Shown one piece after another: positions 36,460 through 48,251 of a stretch of DNA of 64,000 nt (position 1 is the stretch's first letter; the number at the start of each line of letters is the position of its first letter). This DNA is from Porphyra umbilicalis (Eukaryota; Rhodophyta; Bangiophyceae; Bangiales; Bangiaceae). The stretch lies in the NCBI GenBank assembly GCA_002049455.2, contig KV918785.1, positions 295,868-359,867 on the forward strand. The letters run 5' to 3'. Both the position numbers and the translations under genes were made by a program. The notes beneath the pieces were generated by a model that did not search any database, was not told the origin of the DNA, and worked only from the letters and a program-made list of their open reading frames with translations.

Positions 36460-37554
36460 GCCGCCGCCGCCGCCGCCGCCGCAAGGGCCATCCACTCGCC
36501 CATGGCGCGGCGCTCCGCCGGCGGCGGCGGCGCCACAACCGCCCGCGCCTCTGCCGACCGGTCGCGGCGCACGACGGCGGGCCACCAGCGGGCCCACGCG
36601 GCCGCCGCGCCGCGCGTCGGCGGCGGCGTGGCGGGCACCGCCACGAGGCGCGGCGCGAGGGCGGGAAAGGCGGCGGCGAGGGGCGTGAGCGCCCCCGCCG
36701 CCGCCGCCGCCGCGTAGGCGGCGGCGGTGGCGAGGAGCACGTCCCGGTGGGTGGCGGGGTCCCCGTCGTCGGCGGGGGGCGGGGGGGGGGGGGGGGCGCC
36801 CCCGCCGCGGACGCCCCCCCACCCCCGTTGCGGGGAGGCGGGGGGGCGCCCCCGGGGGGACGCGCCACTGGCGGCAGCGGCGGCGGCGGCGGCAGCGGCA
36901 GCGGGGGCCAGCGCAGCCACTCCCCCCCCCCCCCCCCCCGGGGGCACCCCCCCCCCCCCCACCACCCCCCCCCCCCACGGGCCCCCCTCCCACATCCGCA
37001 GACCCGTCCCCCCCCTCGCCAACGTGGCGCACGCGCTTGGCGTGCCCGAGCGTCGGCTCTGGGGGCAGCGCCCCCCCGAGCGCCGCGAGCAGCTCCGCCA
37101 CCCGCCCGCGGGGCACCGCCGCCGCGACGGCGGGGATGAGGGGCGGCGCCTCTGCAGCCGCCGCCGCAGCGGCGGCGGCGGCGGCGGTGGCGCCCGCGCC
37201 CGCGCCGCCGGCGGGGACGGCCACGACGCCCCGGTCGCCGCCGGGTGTCGCCACCCGCCGGTGCCGCACGAGGCGGGAGAGGGTGGACCCGACGGCGGCG
37301 GCGAGCGCGTCGCCGTCGGGGGGGCCGCCGCCGTCGTCTGGGGGGGGGGGGCGCCGGGGGGGGGGGGGGGGGCGCCCCCGCAGCGGCAGTGGCGGCGGCG
37401 GCGGGGGCGGGCACCCCGGGCGGCGGCGGCGGTGGCGGCGGACGCGCGTAGGGTGCCAACAGGGCGGCGGCGGCGGCGGCGAGCGGCGGCGGGATGGGCG
37501 CCGGCAAGGGGATGAGCGGGGGGGGGGGGGGGGCAGTGGCGGGGAGTCGCCCAT
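35500..37554 (-). CDS. TAD3: tRNA-specific adenosine deaminase subunit Tad3/ADAT3
   Basis: Non-catalytic partner of Tad2/ADAT2; together they convert A34 to inosine in tRNA anticodons. Family features on the minus strand in order: LGHAKRVRHV, a WARWWPAVVRRDRS stretch, AALVVDPEGGGVVALGVD, the zinc/active-site motif DHAVMVAID with Val where catalytic deaminases have Glu, then YMLTGLDVYTTREPCALCAM, VHSRIRRVVYGAP and NHRFEAWRLG near the end. HAV instead of HAE is the hallmark of Tad3. The core is interrupted by long Gly/Ala/Arg-coding insertions. The conserved pieces fall in two frames that meet at C/G runs, for example C39 at 36431-36469. The ATG at 37554 is a guess; the frame is open further 5' without another ATG. 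Confidence 0.82.
36431..36469. repeat. C39 homopolymer inside Tad3
   Basis: Thirty-nine consecutive C on the plus strand coincide with the point where Tad3-like sequence switches frame. It could be a real Gly tract or an assembly-length error. Confidence 0.85.
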
Positions 37555-37573
37555 GGCGCCGCGCGGCGGCCGC

Positions 37574-37616
<43 letters not shown>

Positions 37617-38391
37617 GCCGCGGGCGCGGGCGCAGCGGGCGACACCGGCGTGACGCCGCGACCGTCACTGCCGGCGGCGGTTGGGTGGGGGCGAGATCCG
37701 CCAAATGCCACACGCCGGGCCGCGGGGCGGACGCGGCGACAGTGGCGGGCAAGGGGGGCGGGGGGGGGGGAGGCGGGCCCGGTTTTCCGGTGGTGCGCGC
37801 GGCGGGCCCCCGCGGCGATGGTGCCGCGCGCGCGCCGCGCCGCGCCGCGGCACGGCCACGGATCCAACGTCGGACCCCGTCGTGGACCCCCGCGTTTGCG
37901 GGCGTGTTTTGGGCGCCGTTAGTGAGCGCTCACACATGCGAACGACGAATGGAGCCCTTCCATGTTGCTCGATTCCGAGCACACGAACTTCGACGAGGTC
38001 GCGTATCAAATAAAAAACTATTTCCTATGAACTGTGCTTTTCTCTTCTCAAACATGAGCGAACACTCCAGAGTGGAGAAGCACTCCCAGCCCAGAAACCC
38101 TTCTGCGCGGTTCTGCGTCGAAGACGTACCCATCTTCCCGAAAAAACATATGTGTGTAACTTTCGAATTGTACATCGAGTGTCAACGCAGCCACTTGCGG
38201 ACCACGTTATGGGGTGAGATGACCGGCCACGTTTGTGTCCAGAAAAGGCTGAACCCGATTGCCAGAAACGGGCCCCTACACCTGTTGACCCGACATGAGA
38301 ATAAGCTCAACAGGTGGACCATAAATGTGTTTGCAGTCCACATTCCCCGTTCTCTCGGCGCTTGTGGTGCGTTCTTCGGCCCGGTTATATC
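37555..38391. other. Upstream region of Tad3, then lower-GC spacer
   Basis: GC-rich to about 37870, then a sharp drop in GC. No gene is supported in the spacer. Confidence 0.45.
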
Positions 38392-38902
38392 CAGGCCTCA
38401 CCAAGGGTATCAGTTTTGGCCACGAGTACGGTATTCGGCTCGGATCCAGCCCCTGAGTATTGGCTGACAGTGCGACTGACTTTCAGACGTCCGAGTATGA
38501 GTATCTCCCAAACCGGGTATCAAGGGTACATACCCTTGAAATTCTGGGCTGTCGGTATATTTGTTTGTTCTCCGCGCGGGTGCGCGTATACTTTTTTGCT
38601 GGAGTTACAATCCGGATTGTGTAGTTACCTTGTGTTTTCGGGACGTATTTAGTTGTCAGACGGCTCACGTGGTCACGGCGCCGCACTGCCGGATGTTGTC
38701 AAGGGTATCGGCTTCGCCAGACTCGAGAATATGGGTAGTACTCATGGATACCCTTGGTGATCCGATGTCGCGAGTATCTGAGGACGTCCCATTCGCCGAG
38801 TATGAGTATGGGCGACGCGTCGAAATATCCCGCGGGTACGAGTATATACCCGAAAAATATACTCGGGCGATACCTTTGCCGAAATACTCTTGGTGAGGCC
38901 TG
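38392..38902. mobile_element. hAT-type element with perfect 8-bp TSD
   Basis: Termini are CAGGCCTCACCAAGGGTAT and the complement of CAGGCCTCACCAAGAGTAT. Both flanks are GTTATATC (38384-38391 and 38903-38910). The 511-bp interior contains many GAGTAT/GGGTAT motifs, probably subterminal binding repeats. There is no transposase. Confidence 0.92.
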
Positions 38903-38963
38903 GTTATATCCACTGTGGATATAACCGGGACGGATTTAACCGAATAATGACTGTACCTCAGTC

Positions 38964-39851
38964 TAGGGTTGTGCAACACGCCCAAGGCGTGTTCACAGAT
39001 ACGCCCAGGGCGTCTTTTATCGCGTGTTTAGGGCGTGTCACGCCAGAACGCCTGCCCAAACATGGGGCGTGTTTTAGGCGTGTTTAATTACAGGTTCATG
39101 TGCACTTATGAGGCTGGTTGCAGTGAGGTGGTCGTGTAAGGATTGCAACCGACTCGACCCCCCCCGATTGACCGACATGACCAAGGTGGTGCTGCAAATG
39201 CGAGCTGCGCTGGCCAAAGAGGCGGCGCCGCGCCAGACGGTGTCATCGGGGTCCCGCATGGGCGATTTTGGTCAAGATGCCGGCGGAATGGTGGGCCCCG
39301 ATGATGACTACGAGGACGAGTGAAGCCCCCCCCCCGCTGCCGACAACGAGAACGACGCTGACGCGGGTGCGGTCCCAGGCCTGGCATCTGACGCCAGAAG
39401 CATACCGCAAGAGTTGGAACAGGTGTCCCAGGCATGCCGCGAGCGGGGAGAGGCGACAGCGAACGACGAAGCATCGGGAGTCAACGGCGCCAGCCAGCCG
39501 CCTCGCCTCCGAGAGTCTGATCTTGAGAGCATTTTTCGAGGCTTACGTGGCGCGGAGCGTCGGCACGGAGGGTGTCGCTGCTGCGGTGGGTGGGGCGTCG
39601 AGCGCGGCAGGCAGCGGCCGCGGTTCTGATCAGACCAACGTGCTGCTCAAGGATGTGTTTGACACGACGTGGTAAGATTGTGTATCGTATGTAGCGGTTT
39701 CGGCAGAGCATTGGTAGGTGCTACTTGGAGTTTTTATGTGTGTTGCTTTAGGGCATGTTGGGCGTGTTTAGTGTTTAAGGGCGTGTTTAGGGCGTGTCTT
39801 AATGTGTCACGACCGCACGCCCTTTAAAAAGGGGCGTGTTGCACAACCCTA
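38964..39851. mobile_element. hAT-type element with perfect 8-bp TSD
   Basis: Termini are TAGGGTTGTGCAACACGCC and its complement; flanks are CCTCAGTC on both sides (38956-38963 and 39852-39859). The motif CGTGTTTAGGGCGTGT recurs near both ends. The 888-bp interior has short plus-strand frames but no complete transposase. It lies 61 bp from the previous element and about 300 bp from the Fanzor gene. Confidence 0.92.
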
Positions 39852-40161
39852 CCTCAGTCCGTTGCCGCCATATCAAGTCCAGAAGCCCTGCACCACCTTC
39901 TTCGTCAGAATTGCGCTTGTTGAACCAGTAGTCACCTCTGGAAGAGGTGAGGAGCGAAGCTCCCAATTCACACCCCACGAGATGAACCTGGTGAACAGTC
40001 TACGATTACCCGCTCGAGGCGGCTCGAAGACGAGTGGCTGTGCCCCACGGCTGGCGCGGGGCTGGCAGCAGCCATCTGGCCGACGTTACTCGTCGCCAGG
40101 TCACCGCTTGCCGACGCAGCAGCTGCGTCGTGCGCCCCGTCTGCCACCACACCCAGCGCCT
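39852..40161. other. 3' flank of the Fanzor gene
   Basis: A second minus-strand frame stays open to 39968 and could be the true C-terminal tail of the Fanzor protein if another frame change exists. If a guide RNA is made from this locus, this flank is one place to look; no structure was proven by eye. Confidence 0.3.
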
Positions 40162-43100
40162 CTACCCGCACCGTTGGCGCCGCCACTGGCACGGCCGTGG
40201 GGGCCGTCCCGGCCTCCGCGACCCCGGGGTCGTCCCCGCCTCTGCGACCGGCGCGTCGGCGACGACAGGTCGGCGCCAACGCTCCCACGACGTGGGTGAA
40301 CAGCGCATCCACCCGTAGCCGGCCTCGTAGGTACCCGCCTCGATCGCAGCCGCGTGCCGCGTCGCCTGGACTGGGTCTTCCTGGGGTGGCGCGCGTGACA
40401 CGGTGTACCCCCGGATGTGGGGGTAGATGCTTCGACCCTGCATGCTCTTGATGGCAATCTTGGACATGTTGCGCGCCGCGTTGGTGTCTCGCCCGACGTA
40501 CGTCGCGGGACAAGCGACGTTGGTGCACAGCTTGACCCCCCACAGCGCCAGCGGGTCGGTCCCAAACGCCCACTTGCCGTGAGCCGCAATCGCCTGCAGC
40601 ACCTTTGTCCGCACCGCCTCTGCGTGCTCCTTGGCGCGCTGGGCAGCCGCACCGTCCCGTGGACCCGACCGACTGCCGGTCGTCACACCCCGTCGCGCGC
40701 GCCGGCCGCCGCGGAGGGGCGAGGCGCGCTTGGCCGCCGACACCGACGCGCGATGCGCGTAGCTGCTTGCCGCCTTGAGGGGCGTCAGGTCGACCGGCGA
40801 GTCGGGCGACACGTACGTGTTGCACAAGCCGTGACCACACTCTGCACACGTCTGGCTCGTATTGTGCTCGTCCACGTACACGAGGTGCACGTGTTTGGCC
40901 ATGTGCCGCACGAGGTCGACGCTGCCGGCGCGCGGCCGACACCGCCCAATCGCCAGCACCGCCTTGGTGCCGTCCACCGTGCGCCGCAGGAGTCCACCCG
41001 TCAAGCGGCGCGCCAGCACCGCCGCGTACCGCGTGCGCTGGATGAGGGCGTGTAGCCGCGCCTTGCGTTGATCGTACGTCGCGGCCGCCCCGTACGCCGC
41101 CTGATAGGCGTCTGTGTAGGTGCGGGCGATGCGCGTAGTGGCCGCAACCAGCCACGCGCCCCACAAAGCGACTTTGAGGGAGCACCCGGCCGTCAGTGAC
41201 TCGCGCGACACGTCGGGGTTGGTCGCCGCCCACGCCGCCGCCGCTGCCGCCTCGGCGCGCCTGGTCATACAGGCGCCCGTCGCCTCGCGGTACGCCCCCT
41301 TGGAGACGACCAACGTCGCCCCCGCCGGCGGGGCGCGCGCGCGCGGTCTCGTGGTCGTGGCCGCACGCCGAAGGGCGGCACACAGCACCCGTAGGCGGTC
41401 TGCCGACGGAAGCGGCGTGCCAGGCACACCAGGCTGCGGGGACTCTGTCGGCGCACCGGCGGCGGCCGCAGCCGCCGCGCGTTTTGCGTTGCGCGCTGCC
41501 GCCGCCGCCTGTTTCGAGGTGCGCGCCGCGCTGTGCCACACGCGCGCAGCGTGTCGGTGATCCCCGACCGACAGGGCGTGCCACGCCGTCTCTGCGTTCG
41601 CTGCCGCCTCAGCCTTGGCGCCTGCGTTGGCGGCCGCGTCGGTCGACGCCTTGAACAAGGCCGCCTCGCCCATCCACATACACACGTGGTTGGGGAGGCG
41701 CCACGGTTGGACGCCGCCGTCGTTGACCGCGGCGTGTGCGAGCGCGCGCAGGCGCGTCAGCAGCGGCCGCCGGCCGTCGGGGCCGCTTGTCCCCCGCTTG
41801 CGGGCGATCTCTTTCCGCTGCGCGGGCGTCAGCCACTCGTCGCCGTACTGTGGCTGCGTGTACCGCGGCCGCTTGGCCGGGTCGGGGGGGGGGGGGGGGG
41901 CAGCGCAGCAGCCGGCTGCGTCGGTGCGTCCTCCAAAGGCGGCACAGACGCCTGTGCCGCCGGTGTGGCCGCCGGCGGGCCCCCCACCAGAGCTGTACGA
42001 CTCTGCTTTGGGGGAGATCCCTCCGCCCCGGTCGACGCGCCGAGCGCGCCACGGCCGCGCTTTTTGGTCGTCTCGCACACCGCGTCACCGCCGCCGACGG
42101 GTAGGCCCGCCGTGGTGGTCTTGGCCGCACGAACAATCTGGGCCACCGTTGCACGCAGCGTGTCGACGGTCGGCTGTAACCGACCGCTGCGCCACCCGTG
42201 GCACTCTGCAGCTGCGGTCGCGGCCATAGCCGCCCGCGCGAGCGCGTCGGCTGCAATCCGCAGCGCCCGGTACGCCCGGTACACGTGCAGGTGCGGTGCC
42301 GTTGAGAGCGCAAACGGCACTGCGCCGGGGCAGTAGGCAGCGACAATGGACGCGACGCCCGGGTCCCACCCGACAAAGACGAGCGACTTGACAGCGTCGG
42401 GCGAAAACGCCATTCGGTCGAGCTGCGTCCGCACGCTCGCCGTCTCGGTCGGACCCCCCCCCCCGCGACCGCCACTGGCCGCCCTGCGGCGCGCCCGCCG
42501 AGCGGCCGCCGTCGACGCGGCACTGGCGGGGTGTCGTATCGTAAAGTGCACGCCGACGCCGTCCGACATGATGGAGGGGCCAACGTACGTCGAGGCGCGG
42601 ATGATGCCCGCGCGGCGGAGCAGCGCCTTCACGACCAAACCGTCGGCCGTCTTTGGTGGGATTGAACCCCCGTGGACCGCCAGGCGCCGGCGGAGAAGCG
42701 CGCCGCTGATACGCGCGAACGCGGTGCACGTAGCGACTCGGCCAGGTGACGTGTCGGCCGCCTCGATGCCGGCGCCGACGCACAGGGCCTGGGCATAGTG
42801 CAGCAACGGGTAGACGTGCAGCGGCCGCTGTCGCCGGGCCAATGTGTCTAGGTGCAGCAGCGAGCGCCGCCGACCGCCGCCATCCGTGTACACGAGGACG
42901 GTGTCGCAGGCCAGCGCCGCGGCGGCCGTCATGGCAGCCCCATGCGCCGCAGACACTTTGCCCGCCGGCCACTTGAACGACGGCGGGCGCGTGCCGTCGG
43001 CGGCTTGCAGGCCGGCAACGAGGACCGCAATCAGTGCCGTGCGGCGCTGTCCTTCGAGACCGCCGGGGGCCTGCGGGTAGACCGCGAGGAGGATGCACTT

Positions 43101-45464
43101 TGCAATGGCCTTGACCGCCGACGTGACATGCGTCACATGGTGGATTTCAAACGACGTTGCGACGGTCGCCCAGCCGCCCGTGTCGGGCGGACTCGGCAGC
43201 AGTGTGCTGCACGGCAGCTGCTCTGGCTCGGTTACGGCCGCCGCCACTGCCGCAGACGCGGCAACAAAGGCGGTGTAATCGCCGTCGCCGGTTGCCGCCT
43301 TGATGTCTGCACGCGGCGTGGCGTGCGCGCGCCGCCCCGAGCAAGAGACACACGCCCGCCGGGGGGCGCCGTCAAACGCGTGGACACCGCGACACGAGAC
43401 GGTCGAGGCGACCTGCTTCCACGCAAGCCCGTGGCTGCCCGTCAGCGACGCCGGCACGGCCGCCATAAACTCGTCGAGCGTGCGTCGGCCGCCGACACCA
43501 CCACCCGCACCCAGCCCGCCGCCACCACCGTCGACGCCCTCGAGCAGGCACCGCATCGTGCCGTCCACGACAATGGAGACGAGGCGCAGATGCTGCGTCT
43601 GCGCCGTTGCCAACTCTGTCAGCGCAGCCGCGCCCGCCACCGCATTGGTGACGGCCTCGACAGACGCCTTGGTCTTGCGATGAGCCGAGGTTGTCGGCGG
43701 GCGTCCCGCTGGCGGCGCGCAGTCTGTGGGCGGCCGCGGGAGCCTCCGCCGCCAGACGCCAAAAAACCGGTCGACCGACACGGCCACCGTCGTCGTCACC
43801 TCCCCCGTCATGCGGTACTGGTCGGCGCACGCCAAGTCGCGGCCGCGGTCCTCATTGTGGTCTGACCAGCCGTGGGTGACGGCACGCAGCGGACACGCTG
43901 CGCTGGCGCGCGTGTGGCCCCGCGCGTGACACGCACCGCACCTGGTCCGGCCGCTGCCGGCACTGGCGCCCTTGGCCGCCCGGGCGGCCGCCACGCGCGC
44001 CGCGTGCGCAGCCTTGGCGGCTGCGTCGGCTGGACACGTCCGCACATAGTGCCCCGTCGCCCCGCAGCCACCACAGCGGCGTCGACCAGAGCGCTTGCCG
44101 CCGCCGCTCGCCGGCGCGCCCCCTGCGCCGGCACCCGCGTCGTCGCCCGGGTGGTCCCCCGCGTCGGGGGTTGCCATGGGTATCAAGCCCTTGGCCGAGG
44201 ACAAGACGCTGCTTGCGGCGTGCAGGGCGCGCGCGCGCAGGCGCCGACAGGCGACCACCGCGGCATTGTCGGCGGCTGTCACAGCGCCGGCGGCAGCGTC
44301 TGCCGCGCCGCCGTCCCCAGGGACGGCAGCGGGTGGTCGGTGCGGCGGCACGGTCACCGCGTCGACGGCTCGTAGCACTGCGGTCGAGGCCGCCTCAGCG
44401 TCGCCCAGCGCTGTCGACGCGTACGACGTGGTGCCCCGCGCGTGCACGGGGTTTGCTGCGAGCAGCTTGCCCAGCAGGGTGCTCGCGTCTCGCAAGGGGC
44501 CCACCGGCCCCACGTCGCCGGCCGCCTCGCACGCGGCGGCGGCGGCGGCGACTTCGACCGTCGTTGACCGCACGGCAGATGCGGCACATTGTCGCGCGGC
44601 GTCTACGTGGCCGCCGGCCTTGATGGCCGCGTCCCCGCCGGTCGCACCCAGACGCGTGACGGCGTCGTCACGGTCGAGGTCCTTGTCGACGGGTCCGTTG
44701 ACGGGGCCGTCCCCGCCCCCACCGTCCCCACCACCACTCCCACCAGCTGTCTGTGGGGCGGGGTCGGTCACTGGTGCTGACGGGGGGGGCACCCCGCCGG
44801 GCACACGGGGGCCGCTTGAGACACTCGCCGACGGTGCGAGGCGCGCGGGGACGCGCCCCGTTGCTTGTGGGCGGCTGTCGGGGGCACCCTTCCCCACCCG
44901 AGGGAGCAGACCGCCGTGGTCGCAGCCATTCGCCGAGGCGCGAGTGTCGTCGCCGGGACCGCCCACGGCACCGACTCTGGTAGTCACGGCCACGGCCCGT
45001 GCGCCGCCGCCAGCGGCGCCCCCACCCGCGGGCCCGTTGCCTTCTGCCACACCCGCCTGTGCGCCATTGCCGCTGCCGGCACCACCGCCCGCCATCATGG
45101 CCGACCGCCGCGTCGCGGTGCGGCCGCGACGCGCTCGCAGCGCCGTTGACGTGCCGGGCGCGTCCTCCTCGTCTGTGGACGACAAGTCGTCTGCGTCGCC
45201 GCCGGGTGTCGCCCCAATGCCCCCCAGCGGGACGGTGCCGCACGCACCGGCGCCGGTACCAGCCGCGCGACGCGAGTGTTCGCTGCTGGCGACGGACGGG
45301 GGTGCGTCCACCCGCATGGCGTCGTTCAGGCGAGCACGGGCGTGCCCGCCGACACCCGCCGCATCAGGGACGCGGGGAGTGGGGTCCTGTCGAACAAACC
45401 CCCACACACCAGGGTGTGTCGCCTGCCTCAGAGGCGTACGGGCACTGTCACCCGGGTCGGCCAT
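40162..45464 (-). CDS. Very large Fanzor/TnpB-like RuvC nuclease with zinc knuckles, frame broken at G17
   Basis: Fanzors are eukaryotic relatives of TnpB/Cas12 and use a guide RNA to cut DNA. The ATG at 45464 lies 237 bp after a TATA box; the frame is open further upstream to 45995, but that part includes the TATA box itself. The first 450 residues are low complexity. Two zinc knuckles follow (CGGCGATGHYVRTC at about 464-477; CGACHARGH at about 507-523). RuvC-I is FVGWDPGVASIVAAY with Asp near 1034. The frame then breaks in a run of 17 G at 41884-41900, and the next frame continues: VDEHNTSQTCAECGHG supplies a Glu and the first zinc pair, CTNVAC the second, and GRDTNAARNM the RuvC-III Asp (codon 40488-40486). 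Total length would be about 1760 residues. Spacing and motif order fit the family well; whether the break is real or an assembly error is open. Confidence 0.85.
41884..41900. repeat. G17 homopolymer at the Fanzor frame break
   Basis: Upstream the coding strand reads DAPTQPAAALPPP, and downstream, in a different frame, DPAKRPRYTQPQYGDEW. A one-base change of the run length would join them. Confidence 0.9.
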
Positions 45465-45700
45465 ACCCCAACGTACCGCGCGCCGTACAGGCGGGGGGCA
45501 CCACGGCGGGTGACACCGTCTACCGGCCGGGTGGGGGAGGGGGGCAGGCGGGTGCGTGCGGCTGCAGCCGCGCTCAACAAGGGGGGGGCGGCGCGCACGA
45601 GACGCCCCGCGCCGCCGGCACGCGCGGCGGCGGGGGGGCGTCGGCCCAGTGTGCGCTGTTGCGCCTGCTGGTGCCGCCCATCGGTCCCGGTCGGTGGCGC

Positions 45701-45707
45701 TTTTATA
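45701..45707 (-). promoter_or_regulatory. TATA box of the Fanzor gene
   Basis: On the minus strand GTGCCTATAAAAGCGCC, 237 bp before the ATG. The same GCCTATAA form precedes other island genes. Confidence 0.6.
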
Positions 45708-46942
45708 GGCACGCGTACGGGTGCCGGCGGCACGAGCGACATGGTAGACGCTGCGACACGACACGGTACGGACCGTCACGGTGTGACCGACGGGGGCGCG
45801 GCACCCATTGCGCTGCTGCGCAGCGGTGTGCCGAGATCGGCGCGGTGCGCCACCAGCCGCGCGCACGCACGTGGTCTTTGCGCGGCGCTGGGGCGGCTGC
45901 AGGCCCCACACGGCACGCCTATGCGGGGTGCCCGATGCGGCGCGTCGCCCAAACAGAGGCAGCGGCGGCCGACCGGCGTGCGTGACAGCGTGCACGCGAC
46001 AGGGGCGCCACGGGCGCGTTGGGTGTGGCTACAAACGAGTACATTGTGTCACACATGGGACCGACAGTCCGCGGTCACGGCGCTCGCGAATGGTCGGAAG
46101 TTGTGGAAAGCGCCTTGTATGTCTGTAAGCGCGCGTCTATCGGTGCGCCACCAGAGATCGTCATATCGCCATATATATTGTCTATTACCCCTCGCAAAAC
46201 TTGACCCTCACAGGCCTCCAACTCACATGGCAGGACAGTGCGGCCGTTCCATCAGCCGGATGCATCGGCCGTGCCAGACAACACCCACCACGCCCGTTGT
46301 TGCAGGGTGGCGCTGCAGCCACCACCTCCCACCGCTGCGTTCAGTGACTGGTACTGCACGGCACTTGGCCCTGGGTAGGCGCGCCCGCGGGGGGTTGGTG
46401 AGCAGGACATGGCATGCTGGTTAGGTGGGGGGGGGGGGTGGTAGGAAGTATGGGCTGGCGCCGGGAGGCTCTGGGATGCTCGTGCGCGTGTGGTGGGGCC
46501 GTTCGCACCGTGCGGTAGGATCGACGGCTGCGCCCGTCCCGTGCCCGTGCTGTGGTGGTACCGTCATTCCCCGTTGATCAGACACCCCTGCGGGGTTGCT
46601 GCCACACCCGTTTGAGACGGCTACTTTTTCCCAGGTCGTCGCCGGAAGGGCCCTGCCTGGTACAACCAATGGCGGTTGGGGTTGTGCAGCAGTCACCAGA
46701 CCGCCTGGCATGGAGCGAGAAAGTGCCTCGATCGCCAGTCTGTGGGCCTCCGTCGGCCGCCTCGCTTGAGTGGTATGTGTCTGTCGGCGACGAGGCACGC
46801 GGCGGGTACTGGCTACTGTGGTGCACCGAAAAAGGGGGGTGGGGGGTGCGTGCACTGCACAAAGCGCGCCCCCACCGGCAAGGGCCCAAACAGCGCCGTC
46901 GCGTCGTCCGGGCAGACGGTGTCCGCCACGTGGGCCCATGGG
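45708..46942. other. Region between Fanzor promoter and TATA array
   Basis: Frames are open on both strands (for example 46552-46992 plus) but show no recognisable motif. Confidence 0.4.
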
Positions 46943-47429
46943 CCGCGCGCCCCGCGCGCACGGGCCCGACGTGCGCCCGCGAGCGCCTATAAAAGGGGTG
47001 CGTCGCGGCCCGCCGCTGCGTCGCGTGGGTGCCGGGCAGTCGCGTCGCCGGGTGGCTGCACCGCGCCGCGCGCCCCGCGGGCGGGGGCCCGACGTGCGCC
47101 CGCGCGCGCCTATAAAAGGGGTGCGTCGCGACCCGCAGCTGCGTCGCGTGGGTGCCGGGCAGTCGCGTCGCCGGGTGGCTGCACGGCGCCGCGCGCCCTG
47201 CGGGCGGGGGCCCGACGTGCGCCCGCGCGCGCCTATAAAAGGGGTGCGTCGCGGCCCGCAGCGCATCGCGTGGTTGCCGGTCGGACGCGTCGCCGGGGGT
47301 GGCTGCACGGCGCCGCGCGCCCCGCGGGCGGGGGCCCGACGTGCGCCCGCGCGCGCCTATAAAAGGGGTGCGTCGCGACCCGCCGCTGCGTCGCGTGGGT
47401 GCCGGGCAGTCGCGTCGCCGGGTGGCTGC
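46943..47429 (+). repeat. Four tandem copies of a TATA-promoter unit, period 123-124 bp
   Basis: TATAAAAGGGGTGCGTCGCG starts at 46988, 47111, 47234 and 47358. Each is preceded by CGACGTGCGCCCGCG and followed by GTCGCGTCGCCGGG and GGTGGCTGCAC. Unit spacing is 123, 123 and 124 bp with few substitutions. All TATA boxes point right. No conserved ORF starts within a unit, so the array looks like a multiplied promoter or a set of very short non-coding transcription units. Confidence 0.9.
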
Positions 47430-48251
47430 ACCTGCGGCGCACCGGCTCCTGCTGCCCCTGCGGCGCACCAGCTCCTGGCCCCGTGTCTGGGGCCGGATCG
47501 TCCCTGTCCCTGCGCCCGTGGTGCGGCGGTTGGCCGCGGGGCGACCGGTGCGTGGCCTGATGTTTTTTCTAAAGTACCGTTGTTATCGGATTTCGTTTTT
47601 CACATTCTGGGTGGCACCCCCCTGACTTGCTCGTACACGCAAGTGTCTGCCAGGGTCGTGCGTCACAACGACGACATTCGTGATTGACATGGTGCACCCT
47701 CGTTGGGGGTATCTCCCAGTTATATATCACCCTGATATAAAACTGGAGCGTATCGAACCGGATATTGACTGTCCACTGTAGCGCTCATCGAAATATTTGC
47801 GTATTCCGACCTTCGGAAATCGGTGACAGGCTATGAAACAGAGTGTGCGGTCGAGATTTCGATACATCAAGAAACGGTTGGATCTGTGTACGGTATCGCG
47901 GCGCGACGAACCGTGACCGCGGCGTACGCGTACGACTGGCATTGACGCGAGTGGGTGTCTGCTGCTGCTCTCTCTTCGGTGCCCAACGAGGACTGTGTCA
48001 CACCTGCCCGGCGCACTGTCGTACCCCCCCGCAAAAGGCCACATACCGGGTGGCACCGCGGTTCCAGACGGAACGGTCATGTCGATCGGAAATCTTTTCG
48101 CATTCCGTGATTCCATTGGTCCACGTTTGCTACATGGTTATTGCCACCACTCTACAACTGCCGCCTTTGGCGGGTCAGCGTGTAATGAATTTTGTCTCTC
48201 CAACCAACCGCCCCTCACTCTGACGGGGTTCAAGGGCAAGCACACGTTGTC
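47430..48251. other. Downstream of the TATA array, no gene supported
   Basis: Composition drops to moderate GC. Short frames exist on both strands but none is recognisable. Transcripts started in the array would run through here. Confidence 0.4.

Noticed and set aside
34213-37867. Many very long open frames on both strands
   Set aside because: At this GC content stops are rare; apart from Tad3 and the short 34191 ORF the translations are Arg/Ala/Pro/Gly low complexity without domains.
45465-45995. Upstream start for the Fanzor gene at 45995
   Set aside because: The TATA box at 45701-45707 would lie inside the coding region, and the extra residues are low complexity.
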